Counted from the stretch's first letter, positions 43,881 through 56,975 are shown. The stretch is DNA of 64,000 bases from Brachionus rotundiformis (GCA_016802295.1 JAESIW010000020.1:6418556-6482555), one strand, 5' to 3'. Notes: generated from the sequence alone by a model not told the origin. A program made the numbers and translations.

Positions 43881-46800
43881 TCAAATTATTTGCACTTAAT
43901 TAAAATTTTTAAAATATAAATAACATATTCAGAAGGATAATGTTAACCTTTTGTACAAAAATAGCTATAGAAATTGATTCAAATTGATAAATTACTTTCT
44001 GAAATTTATCTTAACTTAAAAACTGTTTTGCTCCTCATGGTTCCTCCACAACTTTATCTAAATTTGCTTCAAGGTTGTTATAAATGACAAAAAAATTAAT
44101 ATAAAGCTCTTTATTTGAAAAAAGATGCAAATTGTTCATCAAAAGAGTCCTCAATACCCAAACGAGATTCTATTGTTTAATTAATAGTAATTATTATTTA
44201 GATTTAATTAGAAAAGTCAAAAGAGACTTGGAGAAATTATTATGTAATAGGATTGAGGAAAAATTCCATTTTAATCAAAAATTTATACTGTTGTAAAAGA
44301 CGTATTGGAAATAAACAGGCATCACAAGCGAGGCTTAAATGCAGTTATTCACCAATTTATTGGGAAATGAACGAAAAAAAATTAATTATTAATCGCTGAG
44401 AAAATTATTTCAGTAAAATGTTAAAAATGATGTATTATTGATTTTTTTATCAAATATTTTACTACTGGCAATTCTCAATTCAAACTTAGGCAATAAATTT
44501 TTCTTTTCTCAAATAATAAATAATATCACTTTAAATATTTCAATTTAGTCTAAACATTATTGTATTTGTCATTTAAAATATATCCGCCTTATTGTTACAT
44601 TTTTTGCCAAAATGGTATTTTTTACTCTAGAAAATGTTTGCTTCATCCACTGTCAAAAAGTTGGATAAAACAAACAATTTTTTAAAGATCTAGATAGTCG
44701 ATTGGGTTATGGTATTTGGGTTATGATAGTTTTTTAAATTTTTTTACTATCTAAAAATATTTTCTTTAAAGAAGATTATTCTTATCAGCTTGGTAGATTG
44801 TCTTACTTAAAATTCCCTTTCGAATTGTACCGAACAACTCCGAAATTCAAATCCCCAAGTTAATACTTGATCACGGCTTTACTTTTGATTTATATTAAAT
44901 TATAAAAAAACTTAATTGAAATTTAAATTTTTAATTTTTTCAAATAGTTCACAAAGGTCAAAAACAAAAACTATAAACTATGATATTGATTAGATAAAAT
45001 TTGTAGAAATTTTTTTAAAATTTTTAGAAAATTAAATTCATTTAATAAGAAAATGTATTAGATAGCAATTTTTGTCTAAGATTGATTCAAATGAAATGTC
45101 ATGGAATTTAAAAATGAACACAGCTGACTAAAATAGTTTAAAAATGTATCTTATTTATAGAAATAAACACCAATATCGAGCAAATTATATAGATTGTTTG
45201 ACAATTATATTTTCATGACATATTAATTTGTTTTTCTAATAAATATACACATATAAACACTTAATAAACAAGACTGTATTCAAATGTAATCTGTCTTAGA
45301 TTTTTATAAGGCTCGAAAATGAGAGAATTTATATGATATGTCTAGGAATGAAAAATACATTATGTCTTAGGCAAAAAATTAAGATTTACTCAAAAAAAAT
45401 AAACATCACAGAAGAAAAAATGTTTTTTTTTTTCATAAAGATAATTAAAATTTATGGCTAATATTAATTGAGATTTGTCTATGATAAAGATGATTTGGCT
45501 TTATGAAAATTAATAGGGATTCATTTTTCTAATTTTAAAATAAAGCTTAGTGAATAAAAGATCGCAAATTTTTTTATTTCTTATAGGTAATTTTATTAAA
45601 ATTTTATGTAAGCAAAATTTACTGAAGAAATTTTAATATCAACTTGGTTTTAGGTCGACACCTGGCACATGTACTTGGTTTTATCTAATTTTTGTCCAAA
45701 TTGTTAAATTTTTCTTGCTATATTTCTATCTTTTCCGAATGAGACTGATAATTCCTTATTGACCAATTTGGTCGGCTAAAGAGCCAATTTCAAAACTAAT
45801 TTTATCTATTTATCAAAAAGTTTGCTACGAAAAAAGGCACTTATTTTTTTCCAATTTTTTTCTTGTCAATATGAAACCATTTCAGCCAAATAAATGATTA
45901 AAATATTAAATGGCATTATAACTAACGAAGACATTTTTTTATTTATTTTAGAACATATAATCAAAAATGATTAGTTTTGTTTGAACAATTCTAGCGACAC
46001 AAAACTAATTAAAAAAATTGAAAAACTATTATTTACAGTCGATATTTTAAGATACTAAATAATCTGAATTCAAAATACATGCTTGTTAATACATTTAAGA
46101 TTCTCAATCCAGCAGTCGAAATTGGTTGTTTGGATTTTTTATATTTGCTTATAATTAAAATTTTTGGTTTACATGATAATGTGGAAACTTGATGCTCGAA
46201 TCATGTTTATATTTAATCTAATAATTATTGATTTTTACAGTAGCTAGTTATTTAAAATATAATCTATATTTTAATCTTAATTCAATTGAAAAAGTTTTAA
46301 TTCGGAAAAAAATGTCAAAGATTATTTTATATTTTTATTTTTTAAGAAAAATTTTACATTTAAATTTAAATAAATTTTGGCCTATTTAGGTCTTGTCAGT
46401 CTAATTAGCAAGTTAAAATTTAAGCCTGATCTAGTCAAAGCTTTTTCAAATTTAAAGGTTGTGAAATAAAGACTTTATTTTTTTAAAACAAATCTTAACT
46501 TTAAAATGTCAAAAATGTATCTTTATTTTTCTAATGCTTTTTAATTATCTAAGTTTATCTTGAGTGGCAAATATGTACTATTTAAATATTAGAATCGAAT
46601 TTTTATATTTTTCGTGTTAAATTGATTGCAATTGGCAAGCATATTTTTGGTTTTCGTGCTTTCAAAATCCTAAATTAAATTGTTGACACTCAATATTATT
46701 CATTTCTGTGAGTCGTGATTTTAAAAATTGTGCATATTTTATTTTTAAAAATAGGTAAAGTTTATTAGCTTTTAAAATTGAATTTATTTTGCCAAATTTT

Positions 46801-49800
46801 TAGCTAAAATCGAATGAATTATGCATTTAATACGGTCTAAATGGTTGGTTTTTCCATACCTTTTTGGACATTAAGTTCTCTATTTGTTCACAATTAGTAG
46901 AAAAAATTATCTTATGATATTTTAATTGGCAAAAAGGTCTACCAGGATCAATCTCAGTCCTCATGTATTTTGTTGAGTGCGAGCAGGGCTCAGAGGATTT
47001 GCTTTTGGTCTTGGACAATATTTTAAAAACTTTGCTATTCAGCTAAGCCTATCAATCTATATTGACAGTTATATCTATTCTCACCTTTTAATCGCAATCA
47101 ATAGCTATATTGGTTTTAAAATTATTTTTAAATTAAATATGTTTTAATTTACAAGAAAGTTAAAATTGTCTTTAAAATAATTTGATTATTCATAATAGTG
47201 ATTAAGCCATCTATTAAACGATTTATTTAGATTTTGCACTATCGAAATATTAATTAAAATTTAATATAAATTTTTTAATTATTTTCTTTTATGATCTACT
47301 TAAGAAAGAATTTATCTCTTACATAGCTTAAGCTGATCACACATGTTATCGCTAAAGAATTTTTTATGTCATCCTATTTTGAGTGGTACAGAAATTTTTT
47401 TGGCTTAAATTTTCCAGATACTTGTTTTACCTAATTTAAAATTCTATAATATTAATTATATTAATTAGTTATTAGTTCATTTAGTTTCAGTAAGAGATAA
47501 TTTCTAATGAGTATGGTCTAATTTAACTTGATCATTGATAATTTGGATGTAGATTTTTTTTGCTCACATTCTAAAAATCAAGGTATTAACCATTATGATC
47601 TTTAATTGATCCTCTTGGAAAAAATTACGGATAAAATTATGGCGGTAATGAGTTTTCCTTAATATTCCTCGCTACATCTTTTCCATTACTTATAATAGCT
47701 TTTTGTTTTTCTACAACCATTTCAACATATTTTTGTTTCTTTGGAGTTTCAAAATACCAAGAAAATTTACTTCTAAATTAAATGATTATAAATTTTCTGT
47801 TTGTTTTTGAAATTTTAATTTTTAATGTTATTTTTTAAAAATCTACTTTAGATTATTCTGTAGTATAATGATTTAATTAGATTTTTCTTTTTTGACAGTG
47901 AGTGCCTAGTCTTCAGTCGATACTAAACACATGTCAAAATAATTTTTATTTAAGTACACTAAACCATCTTAATTTATTATTATTTAAATCTTATTAAATT
48001 AAAAAGAAAAACAACTGTTAAGTATTTGTAGACGTAGATAGATTGAAAAAGATACAGTTTTTTTTAAATCTGTGGTCAAATTTTAATATTGATTTCAAAT
48101 CAGAAACTTGTCTTAAAATAAGATAAATTTTTATGCATATAAAGTAGATAAAGATAAATTTGGTAAAGGATATTGATATTTTAGTGCGAAATTCTGGTAA
48201 GCTCTTTTACCTTCTCTGTTCGATAATTAGTTCTTTGGACTGAATAGCCATAAAAATTCTGTTTTGAACTATATCTAAAATAATAAGGCTATCAATTAGC
48301 TCAAGAAATAATTATTCCTATAATCATAAATTATAAAAATGAGAATATTTTCCGATTTAAAAGGAACCAATTAATTTTTAAATTTTTTAATTAAAATTAG
48401 AAAAAGATTTTTTTTCATTCATATCGATTAGCATTATTTTTATAGCAAAATGTCATATTTTACTTCTACATTAATTAATTTTATTCTCTTTGCAAACTGA
48501 ATTAATAGATTAATTACCAGAGAAAATTAAAATATAAAATCATATGGGTCTTGATAAAATTAGATCTTATGTTGAATACAATTTTGATAGGGTTTTTTAT
48601 TTTGAAAGAAGATAGACTTTAGAGTTCAAATTAAAAAAAACAAATCATTAAAAGAATTAGGTAATCAAGTCATTAGTGTATTTTTACTTAAAAAACGTTA
48701 ATCGGATTTGATTTTTTAAAATTCGTATCTCTTTATCTCTTTACGAGTCTATAAGAAATATTTTAGAATATTTTTTCAAATATAATTTTCTGACATGTAT
48801 TTATCAAGAAATTTTCTAATAATAAAATTAAATCGTATATTTATCAAAAGTTAAATAAACGCTTTAAAATCAATACCTATGAGCTACGAACGCATATATC
48901 AAGAACTAAGAAAATAAGAATAAATATTAGTCTTTTTTGCTTTATGGTAGCTTAAGTGAGCATACAAATTTGGATGCCAAAGCATTCATATTTTAAAATG
49001 AGTCTAAGAAATGATAAGTTTTCAAAATAAAAAATTTCAAGAATAGTTAAATATGAAAGCTAAAATTATTTTCAGAAAATATTATCTAAGAATGAATTCA
49101 AGATTTGTCAACAATTTACTAGTTATTTATCTATGCCGTAACTAAATAATTTTGAGTATTTAAGTGTAGCACTCGAGTTTATATTTTTAGATTTTCCTCA
49201 ATAAAAACTAGAGGCATAATTATTTTAAAATTTGATGCATATTTCATTCATTTGTCTAGAAAAATATCATCAGTTTATTTTTAGATAATTTCCGTCAGCT
49301 GAAAGGTCTCAATTTAAAAGCACCAAAAAATATTTTTGGATCTATTTTAAACTTCACAAATTAATAAAATTTTACTTTATCAATTAGAAAAAGAAAAAAG
49401 ATAGATATGATATCTTTGTTTAAATAAATAGAATAAATAGTACAAAATTAATTGGACTAATGAAGAGGAAAATTTTTGGATCTTGTTGAGATAAAAACTT
49501 GCCAATAAACTTTTATGGGGTTTTGCTTAATTTAGAATTTGTGACCAATCTTTAGGACTGGTATTTAATTTTTAATAGATAACTTTATTTTAAGTAATAA
49601 AGAAATTAAATTAAATAAACAACAATTTTGTTAGTGTTTTATTAGTTTTAATCTGATCAAAATTTTACTGAACCGATTTCTATTCAACTCAACCCTTACA
49701 ACCAACTTGGTATAAAATTTTATGATCTTGAGCGAATATTTAAAATTAAAATAAAGTATATATGAAAAAAAACTTATCTTTGCTTAAAAATAATAACCAA

Positions 49801-50541
49801 AAAAATGTGTTCCAGTCCATGAAAGCAATTTAGACAATTTAAGATAAGTACACAAATATGCTATGGTTAATCTTTTATTTTCCTCGTCTTTCAAGTCCTT
49901 CATTAGAGAGATTAAATTAAGAACCAATTTTGATAGATATCTATTTGACTGATTGGGCATCATTTGAGCAAGATGAGCTCAGAGCCAGGTGCAATTATGC
50001 CGAGTATAAGCAGCAAATAATCTTTGCATTGTTTAACCAAAGGTTCAGTCTCTATTTTGTAATTCAAATCTCTCTATGAGTCATTAACCTAAATTTGGCA
50101 ATACCTTAAAGGCTTTCCGGTTCTAGAATCAAGACCAAAATTGGTATAAAAATAAAAAATAAAAATTTCAAATTAGACAAAGTTTATTAGCAAAATTTAA
50201 GAGTAAAAATGAAATGAAGTAGGGCGTTAATGTTGCCCAAGCGGTGATATTTGACTCCGAGTCTTACCTAGGCAAGCAGGTCTCGAAAACAAAGCAAATA
50301 TTTGCTCCTATCTCCACGATTTTCAACGTGGACTCATTTCGAGATTTCAAGTCGCTCAATGCGCCAAGCTTGTTTCATTAATTTGATTATTAACCTACTT
50401 AAAAAATAAAAAAAACTCTCTTAAAAGGCCACGAATATGAGGCACAACAAAAATAACAAGAAAAACTATTAACACGGTGATAGAATTTTATTTTAGAATA
50501 AGTTTATTTTATTGTAGAGAAAAAGAGGTTAATTGAGAAAT
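43881..50541. other. Large intergenic region upstream of PACSIN, no gene seen
   Basis: 6.7 kb of AT-rich DNA without a frame that looks coding. The right end (50220-50350) is less AT-rich, with a weak tRNA-like stretch. The region just before 50542 must contain the PACSIN promoter and 5' UTR. Confidence 0.4.
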
Positions 50542-51587
50542 ATGTCTGAGGGCGATTATGTAGAGCCGAGTAGTGAGAGCTTTTGGGAAGTTGGTCAATA
50601 CAAGAGAACAGTGAAAAGGGCCGAGGACGGGCACAAGCTATGCAGTGACATAGTGCAGATGATTGCGGAGAGAGCCGACTTGGAAAAAGCCTACTCGAAG
50701 AGCCTCAAAGCTTGGTCGAAAAAATGGACCGACTATTTGAGCAAAGGCAACGAGTACGGCAGCATGAAGAGCGCGTGGCAGGCCGCACTAGTCGAGGCCG
50801 ACAAGCTCTCCGAAATTCACTTGACCACTCACAATGCTCTGAACGACGAGCTCAATCGCGAGTTCAAGGACTGGCAAAAGCAAAACTACCAGAAGAGTCT
50901 GGTCGGTGGACTCAAAATAACCAAGGAGTACGAAGAGGAGTTCAAGAAGGCCCAGAAGCCCTGGTCAAAAAAGTACTTCCTGGTCGAGAAGACAAAAAAA
51001 GAGTACCATGGTGCGTGCAAGTCGTACCAGTCGGCCAAGGTACACCTGCAGAACTCGCATGCCGACCAGCAAATGAGTCCAGAGCAGCGCAAAAAACTCG
51101 AGGACAAAGTGGAAAAGTACAAAAAAGAGGTCGAGATAGCCAAGAACAAGTACAAGCAAGCGTTGGACGACTTGAACTCGTACAATTCGCGCTACATCGA
51201 GGACATGAACAATGTGTACAAAAAATGCGACCAATTTGAGAAAGAAAGACTTGAATTTTTCATTCAAAAGCTCCTCAAGCTGCACACTCACCTGAACATT
51301 TACGAAAAAATGAACATCGAAGAAGTGTACAATGAGTTTATGAGCACAATTAGAAGCACCAATCCGGACAAAGATTTGCACACATGGTCGAAAGAGTGCG
51401 GCGCTGGCATGGCCATGAATTGGCCAATGTTCGAAGAATACTCCGAACAGGTGAAACAAATTGCCAAATCGAGCAAAAAAAGCGACAAGGACTCGAGCGA
51501 AGGCGTCACCATGACTTCGATGAAGCACATAGATGAGACAGACGCCAAGAGCCTTTCGATCAGTGCCAACGACCACAACAACCATAG
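50542..51587 (+). CDS. PACSIN exon 1: complete F-BAR domain
   Basis: One uninterrupted 1046-bp exon of clearly higher GC than the downstream exons, ending AACCATAG before GTAATT. It covers residues 1-348 plus two bases. F-BAR features are SFWEVGQYKRT, LEKAYSKSLKAWSKKW and the conserved LEFFIQKLLKLHTHLN helix. The long antisense and out-of-frame open stretches here result from its composition and are not genes. Confidence 0.85.
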
Positions 51588-54500
51588 GTAATTAATAAGT
51601 TTTTTGCTTATTCTTTGCTCTACTAATCGAAATTAGTTTGAGTATAGTGGGTCGAGTCGAGGACCCTTGGGCCGATTCGACCCCTTCTTACACGTCCCAG
51701 CCATCCAGCGAGTTCGCAAACTCGTTCGATGATTACCAGGCCAATTCAATCAATTGGTAATTTAATATTTTTAAAAAAGATTGGTGTTGTTTGTCTTTAA
51801 AGTAGTTAGATAGATAATGGACTATTTAAATAATCATCATTATCTAATCGTAAATTAAAAGTTTAGAAAAAATTAAATAATACTTATTTCAATAACTGAA
51901 GAGAAAATTTTCATTAAAAAAAGCCTATTTGGATTTTTCTTTTATCTATAATTTTATTAAACAATATAATAATGTATTTTTAATTTGCAATTGAAAAATT
52001 AAAGACAGCATTCCAATTAACTTATAGAAATCTAATTAAGGATCTATCTTTTCAACACTAAAAAATAACCATTCAACTCTCAACACAAAAATTAAAATCC
52101 TAAAAAAAATACTTTTATTCAATACAGAATATTATTTTGAAAAAAAACATTAAACACAACAAATTTTATTTAGAAATGAATTTAAGAAATAATAAACAAA
52201 TTGTTTACCTAACCCAAGATAAACCAATTACTTATTCAAGAACTGTTATAAAGTCAACCTTAACAGTAAGAAATAATCTTGCAAGTTTTCCACTAAATTA
52301 GGATATTGTGCACATTTATTGGCATTAAAAGAACTGCTTAAAAAAAGGACCAATTTCAAATGGTTTTCTAGAGACTAATATTTTTTCTTTAAGCTTCGAA
52401 ATTTACTGGTTTTGTCAAGTTCAGTACAAAAGAACAGAACAAAGTTTAAAAAAATGAAATTTCTTTTTTTCTAAAAGTTTAAAATTAATTCTGTGAATGC
52501 AGAATGATGCAACATTCAAAGTTGCATCAACTGTAACAGTCTGCAAATGATGTGCAAAATCTCTGCAAAATGCACTACACTCGATTATATTGAAATTTAA
52601 TTTCTGCTGAACTCTGCAAAATTAGCAGACAAAGATATTTGATGCAACTTTGAATGTTACACCATTCTGCATTTACAGAATTAGGTTTAAACCTTTGGAA
52701 AAATTTATTCAAATTTTTTACACTTTTTTCTGTTCTTTTTGCCATTTTTTACTGAATTTCACAAAACCAATTTACTTTATTATCATTAAATAAAAATTAA
52801 AAATTTTTGTGTTGAAAAAAAATTTCTTTTAAAAATTATTTTCAAGCGAAATTTTTTGGTGTTAAATGTTTTTTTTTACATCCATTTTTATGTGCTTAGA
52901 AGAAATCGAATTGTGTTGAATGCTTTTGTCATTGTGCTAATCAGAAATTGATTGTGCTGAAATAATATTCTCTTAAATTAAAGTCACATAAACAATTGGC
53001 GTACGAACGTTTAATATCTAATTTTATCACACATTTGATTTTTAAATAGTTAGACTAACACTAGAAAGCCCGGCTGATTAATTACAAAAATTTCAAATTA
53101 AAATATCAAAAGAAATAGAAAAAATTTATTTAAAATATGATTAAAAAATTAAAATATTACAAGTTGACTTTGAGTTTCTTTGAGTAATTTTTGATATCTT
53201 TACCTCTTTGAGATAATATTCAAGTTTATATTTCTTAAAAAGATATTTGATAATGTTAAATTAGATGTCGGGTCGATGGTGCAGTGGTCCGATCGGCTGT
53301 CATTTAATATTCCATGATAAGAAATTATTCGTTTTAATATTAACTATTTTTATTCAAATTTAAACTATAGATTTATATAGTTAATTAATTTAATATAGTA
53401 GGGTTAACTACCCAACCGCACAAGTATAAAAGGATTACAAAAAATTCTAAGTATGACCATATACTCCACAAGGAACCTATAAGGAACAGAAAATTATTTT
53501 TCTCTCAAGATATTAGATTAAATAGGGTATGACAAGTAAAAATTGAATGAAAGGCTTCATGATTGAATTAAGGGTGGTATTAACTGCTACATAAAATTAC
53601 TTAAATGTTATCAATTTTTACCGTATGGCGATTAAGTTTAATCGGGCTTTAGTAGCTTTCAGTTTACAACAAAAAACAAATATAATTTGAAGAAATTTAA
53701 AATCAAAATAAAAAAGATACATTTCTGTTTTTATAGCAATCTTTTTCAAATGCTGTAGAGTGGCTGCATGTTAGAAAGAAAGGAAGACTGATAGTTTTTA
53801 ACATTATCAAAGGTGTTTGTTAAAATTCTTTTGATTTTTAATTAAAGTCTAATTTAAATTATGTTAAGAAAAATTGGCACTTTGATAAAAAGATTTAAAA
53901 AATTTAGTTTTTTCTTTAATAAATTTGCTACAGCTTTTACCAATTGTTAATGAATAAATATTGATCAATTTTTTGAGGACTGTTTTTTTGGTTTTAAAAT
54001 TCACAATAATAGATGGTAAAATTATGTTCCAGTAAATGACCAACCATAAAAAATGAAAGCTTTTAAAACAATTAAGTAATTATTATTCAAATATAATTTG
54101 GAACAAATTGAAAAAGACTTTGATCTATTCCGAAAAGATTGGTAGACTTTTCCAAACTAAATATATGACAGATATTCAAATCTAACTGCTACTTGGCTGA
54201 GGACAGTTAAAATAAGAAGTAAAAAAAATTCAAATTCATGTCCAAACTTAAATTAAAAGAATTTAGTTTTTTAAAAATTACAAGATTATTAAACCAAAAA
54301 AACTGATTGTTTATCTACTAGAAACATTTGTTCGGTCATCAAAACAACATCGACTGATAAAGACGATGTCGTTTTGATAGAGAGACAAAAAGATTTAGTA
54401 GAAAATCTTAAAAATGAGCTTAAAGAGATCAGAAGGAACCGTGCCAGTGAGATTAAATCGATCAGCAAGTCTCGGGACTCTTCTTGCTCATCATTTAATT

Positions 54501-56370
54501 CTGAATCAATTTTTTCTCTTAATCAGTATAAAGAGGACAAATCGCTGAAGCGCTGCGTGGCCTATGAGACCGACTCGTTTACATCAGATTCGGAGACAAA
54601 GTCTAATAGAACACTCAATACACATTCTTTAAAAGCCAATCTTGACCAAAGTTCTCAATCGCTTGAGCATCCAAAAAAGACTAGTCTCATTAGGACAATG
54701 TCTGGCAAGATATCCAAGCATATTGACACTTTAAAGCAAAGGCATTTCTTTTTTTATTGCATCATTTATTGGTTTAGTCTGTTTGACTGTGATTAGCTTT
54801 TTTTAATGAGTGAATTAATGAATGAATTGTATCTACACAGAGAACCGCTATTATTTATAAAATAAAAATTAATCAGTTTATATAATTAATTAAATATAGA
54901 AATTATTTTTCAAATGGCTCGGTTAAAAATTTATTAATTTTTTTTGATGATTCATAATTTTTTTCAAATATATTTAAAAAAAAATTTAATTACTAAAATT
55001 TAAATTTATAAAGCTTATTTATCAATTGAATTTTGTTTTTTTAAGTCTCGGTTTTCGACTTTAGGGACAGGAAATAAGTAATAATATTAAATTTAGTTAA
55101 AAGTTTATTAAATGGAATCCAAAATAATAGCAGTTAGTTGTTTAAATAGCTGCTAAAGCAATTGTTTTAGCTGCAGACAAAGGTTTAACAATTAGTAGAG
55201 ACATGCCGATAATCTGGTCTTGACAATTTTTAGAAATTATATTTTATTGATCAGACTTTTTTTATTTAATTTATTAAAAATCAATTAATAAGTTGTTTTT
55301 TGGCTTAAATAATCATCTAAAGCTTAAATTAAATTAAAAAATCTTATCGGTTCTCTGTGCTTTAACTTGATTATTTTTAATTAAAAAAATTATACGATTT
55401 AGAAAATAATCTTTATTTAAAATCGTATAATCAAACGCTTTGTTGGTTCAAAAAAGCTTCTTGAACTCATTTATTTGAATTATTAAGATTGGTTGAAGAT
55501 AAAAAGTATAATGATGTAAATCATGTACCAATTCGTAAGAGTGATATAAAGGTTTTGAGAAAAAGTGAACTAGCTGCTAGTTGTGCCTCTAGTCTAGGCT
55601 CTAGTTCTAGAAAATCGAGACAAGTTGGTTATCCGATTGAGCAAAATCCTTTTGGAGTTGAGTATGAAAAGGATAAAGCGCCCATAAATTCGAATCCATC
55701 TTTTGTGCCAAATGGAAAGAGAAAGTTATACCAATCTGAGTATGATAATTTTTCTCAATATAAAAAAGATACTGACTTGTACGATAACTTAAATCCAGAG
55801 TTTAATTTTAATGATTGTCGGCCAAACTATGATAATCTTGAAAAGTAAAAATTTAAAAAAAGATAGAGTGCAGTGACATTTTGAATGCTAAACACCTGAA
55901 TTGTCCTCTAACCCTGAATGTTATTTTGTGTTTTATATTAATTGATATAAATTTTTTATCTAATTTTAAAAAAATTTAATTAATTTTTAATAAGTGGTCC
56001 ATTAAGTAGCAATAGTAGAGAATCGAATCCTTTTGGAGAGTTCGATGAGGACGATGACAGCCATAAGACTGGCGCCACCAACTCCCATCATCATGCAATA
56101 ACCAGCCATGAAAGCGATGATGAAGAAAGAGCCATGTATTTAAACGTTAGAGTTAGAGCTTTGTATGATTACCAGAGCGCTGAAGACGACGAGTTGTCTT
56201 TTAAAGCAGGTTTGCCAAAGTAAACCATTTTGCTCCAATGATTACTAATTTTTGTTCCAATAGGGGAAGAATTTATCAAATTGGCAAACGAAGATGAGAG
56301 AGGATGGTGTCTTGGCAAAATTGGTAGCCGAGTTGGTTTGTACCCAGCCACTTATGCAACAGAATTTTAA
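50542..56370 (+). CDS. PACSIN/syndapin: F-BAR and SH3 membrane-remodelling protein
   Basis: The start is the ATG at 50542 (MSEGDYVEPSSESFWEVGQY). Exon 1 (50542-51587) holds the whole F-BAR domain, with VKRAEDGHKLC near the start and the usual Lys-rich coiled helices. Candidate exon 2 is 51637-51756; exon 4 is 55488-55844 (QNPFG, an EH-domain-binding NPF motif); exon 5 is 55995-56209 (second NPF and the first SH3 half, ALYDYQSAEDDELSFKAG); exon 6 is 56264-56370 (GWCLGKIG, GLYPATYAT). Exons 1-2-5-6 give 495 residues and 1-4-5-6 give 574. Exon 2 cannot join exons 3 or 4, since TG plus A makes a stop. PACSINs bend membranes and recruit dynamin and N-WASP through SH3, linking endocytosis to actin. 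Family assignment is secure; isoforms are inferred from splice phase. Confidence 0.85.
51637..51756 (+). CDS. PACSIN alternative exon 2 (linker)
   Basis: 120 bp between an AAATTAG acceptor and a TTG/GTAATT donor. It codes for a Ser/Thr/acid linker (VEDPWADSTPSYTSQP) that resembles phosphorylatable PACSIN linker sequence. Composition matches exon 1. Its end phase fits exon 5 (TG+T = Cys) but gives a stop with exons 3 or 4. Confidence 0.6.
52397..52783. repeat. Foldback element in the PACSIN intron, about 140-bp arms
   Basis: The left arm (about 52397-52533) and right arm (about 52640-52783) are imperfect reverse complements. The inner 45 bp are nearly exact (GAATGCAGAATG, CATTCAAAGTTGCATC and their complements). 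A/T-rich arms and a spacer of about 100 bp suggest a MITE or foldback element. In a transcript it would form a long hairpin between exons 2 and 3. Confidence 0.7.
53059..53074 (+). repeat. Solitary piggyBac terminus relic
   Basis: CACTAGAAAGCCCGGC, preceded by CTAA, matches 15 of 16 bases of the piggyBac terminus at 1040-1025 (minus strand). No transposase sequence follows, so this may be the end of a deleted or non-autonomous copy in the PACSIN intron. Confidence 0.5.
54322..54796 (+). CDS. PACSIN-gene alternative exon 3: coiled coil, possible tail anchor
   Basis: Open from an acceptor at 54321 with no ATG near its start, so it needs splicing from upstream; exon 1 fits (AG+A = Arg). It encodes a short coiled coil (LVENLKNELKEIRRNR), a Ser/Asp-rich region and KISKHIDTLKQ, then a hydrophobic end before a TAG at 54794. 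The T7 run at 54749-54755 precedes this end. In the neighbouring frame the same bases encode about 20 uniformly hydrophobic residues (FIASFIGLVCLTVISFF) up to TAA at 54804. Either a homopolymer length error or a natural frame difference decides whether the product is tail-anchored. It could also belong to an unrelated gene nested here. Confidence 0.4.
55488..55844 (+). CDS. PACSIN alternative exon 4: NPF-containing linker
   Basis: Starts after TTAAG, ends at GAAAA/GTAAAA. The start phase matches exon 1 and the end phase matches exon 5 (AA+T = Asn). It is Ser- and Tyr-rich and holds QNPFG, the motif bound by EHD proteins. The corresponding exon in the second PACSIN gene (63507-63166) has the same phase and a matching QNPFGEEGE. 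Confidence 0.65.
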
Positions 56371-56749
56371 TAAATATAGCTCTATTTTTATCTTATATTT
56401 TTGATTTATTTAAAATCTCGTTAAATGTATAATTTTTATTTTTAAGTAGACTTTTTCACTGTTTGTATTTTAAGTCCCCGGTTGAAAGACACTTTTAAAT
56501 ATTTTAAAAATTTATTCAAATACTAAATATATTATTCATTAATTCTTTTTTATTAATATTTTGCAAAATAAACAAATAATTAAAATTTGCTTCTAATTTA
56601 ATCATTCGATCAGTTAAGAAATTTTACCATAACTAACGTGATACCAGATAATTTTGGGTAAATTCACTTAACCGTAGTTCTTAAATTAGAAGTAACCACA
56701 ATTGGAAGAAGCCTACTTGTTTATCAGTAAAAATTATCTTTAGTTTGCA
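56371..56749. other. 3' flank of PACSIN
   Basis: AT-rich, no further exon seen. The polyadenylation site should be here. Confidence 0.4.
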
Positions 56750-56975
56750 GAATTTATTAACTTAAAATATTCAAAAGAAAATTCATTAACCAAAAAGAGT
56801 TTGTTCAGACTCCGTAGGAATCTTAAACCATTCGTTGCGTGAAATCTCGTTTAAATGTTCAATAAAAGTCACTTTAGTTTAAACCATTTTGGCATTCATG
56901 TATGACCATATATTATCGTCTTGTTTGAGATCTGGTGTATAAGCCATAGTAGGACCTCAATTTTCTTTCCTTCTA
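56750..56975 (-). pseudogene. Tc1/mariner transposase C-terminal fragment
   Basis: The minus strand reads AYTPDLKQDDNIWSYMN, then TFIEHLNEISRNEWFKIP. This is the Ser-Pro-Asp-Leu-Asn-Pro-Ile-Glu-Asn-x-Trp block and the following helix of Tc1 transposases, with the Asn-Pro changed. Only about 70 codons are left. Confidence 0.6.

Noticed and set aside
50230..50300. tRNA-like stretch with CCAAGCGGT and GGTCTCGAAAAC
   Set aside because: A and B boxes are imperfect and no acceptor stem can be drawn; not called as tRNA.
50712..51585. Several long antisense and out-of-frame open stretches over the PACSIN F-BAR exon
   Set aside because: They arise from the GC-rich codon use of the real exon; none has family similarity, and the sense frame is unmistakably F-BAR.
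53268..53305. tRNA A-box-like stretch TGGTGCAGTGG
   Set aside because: No B box or cloverleaf follows; at best the head of a tRNA-derived SINE.
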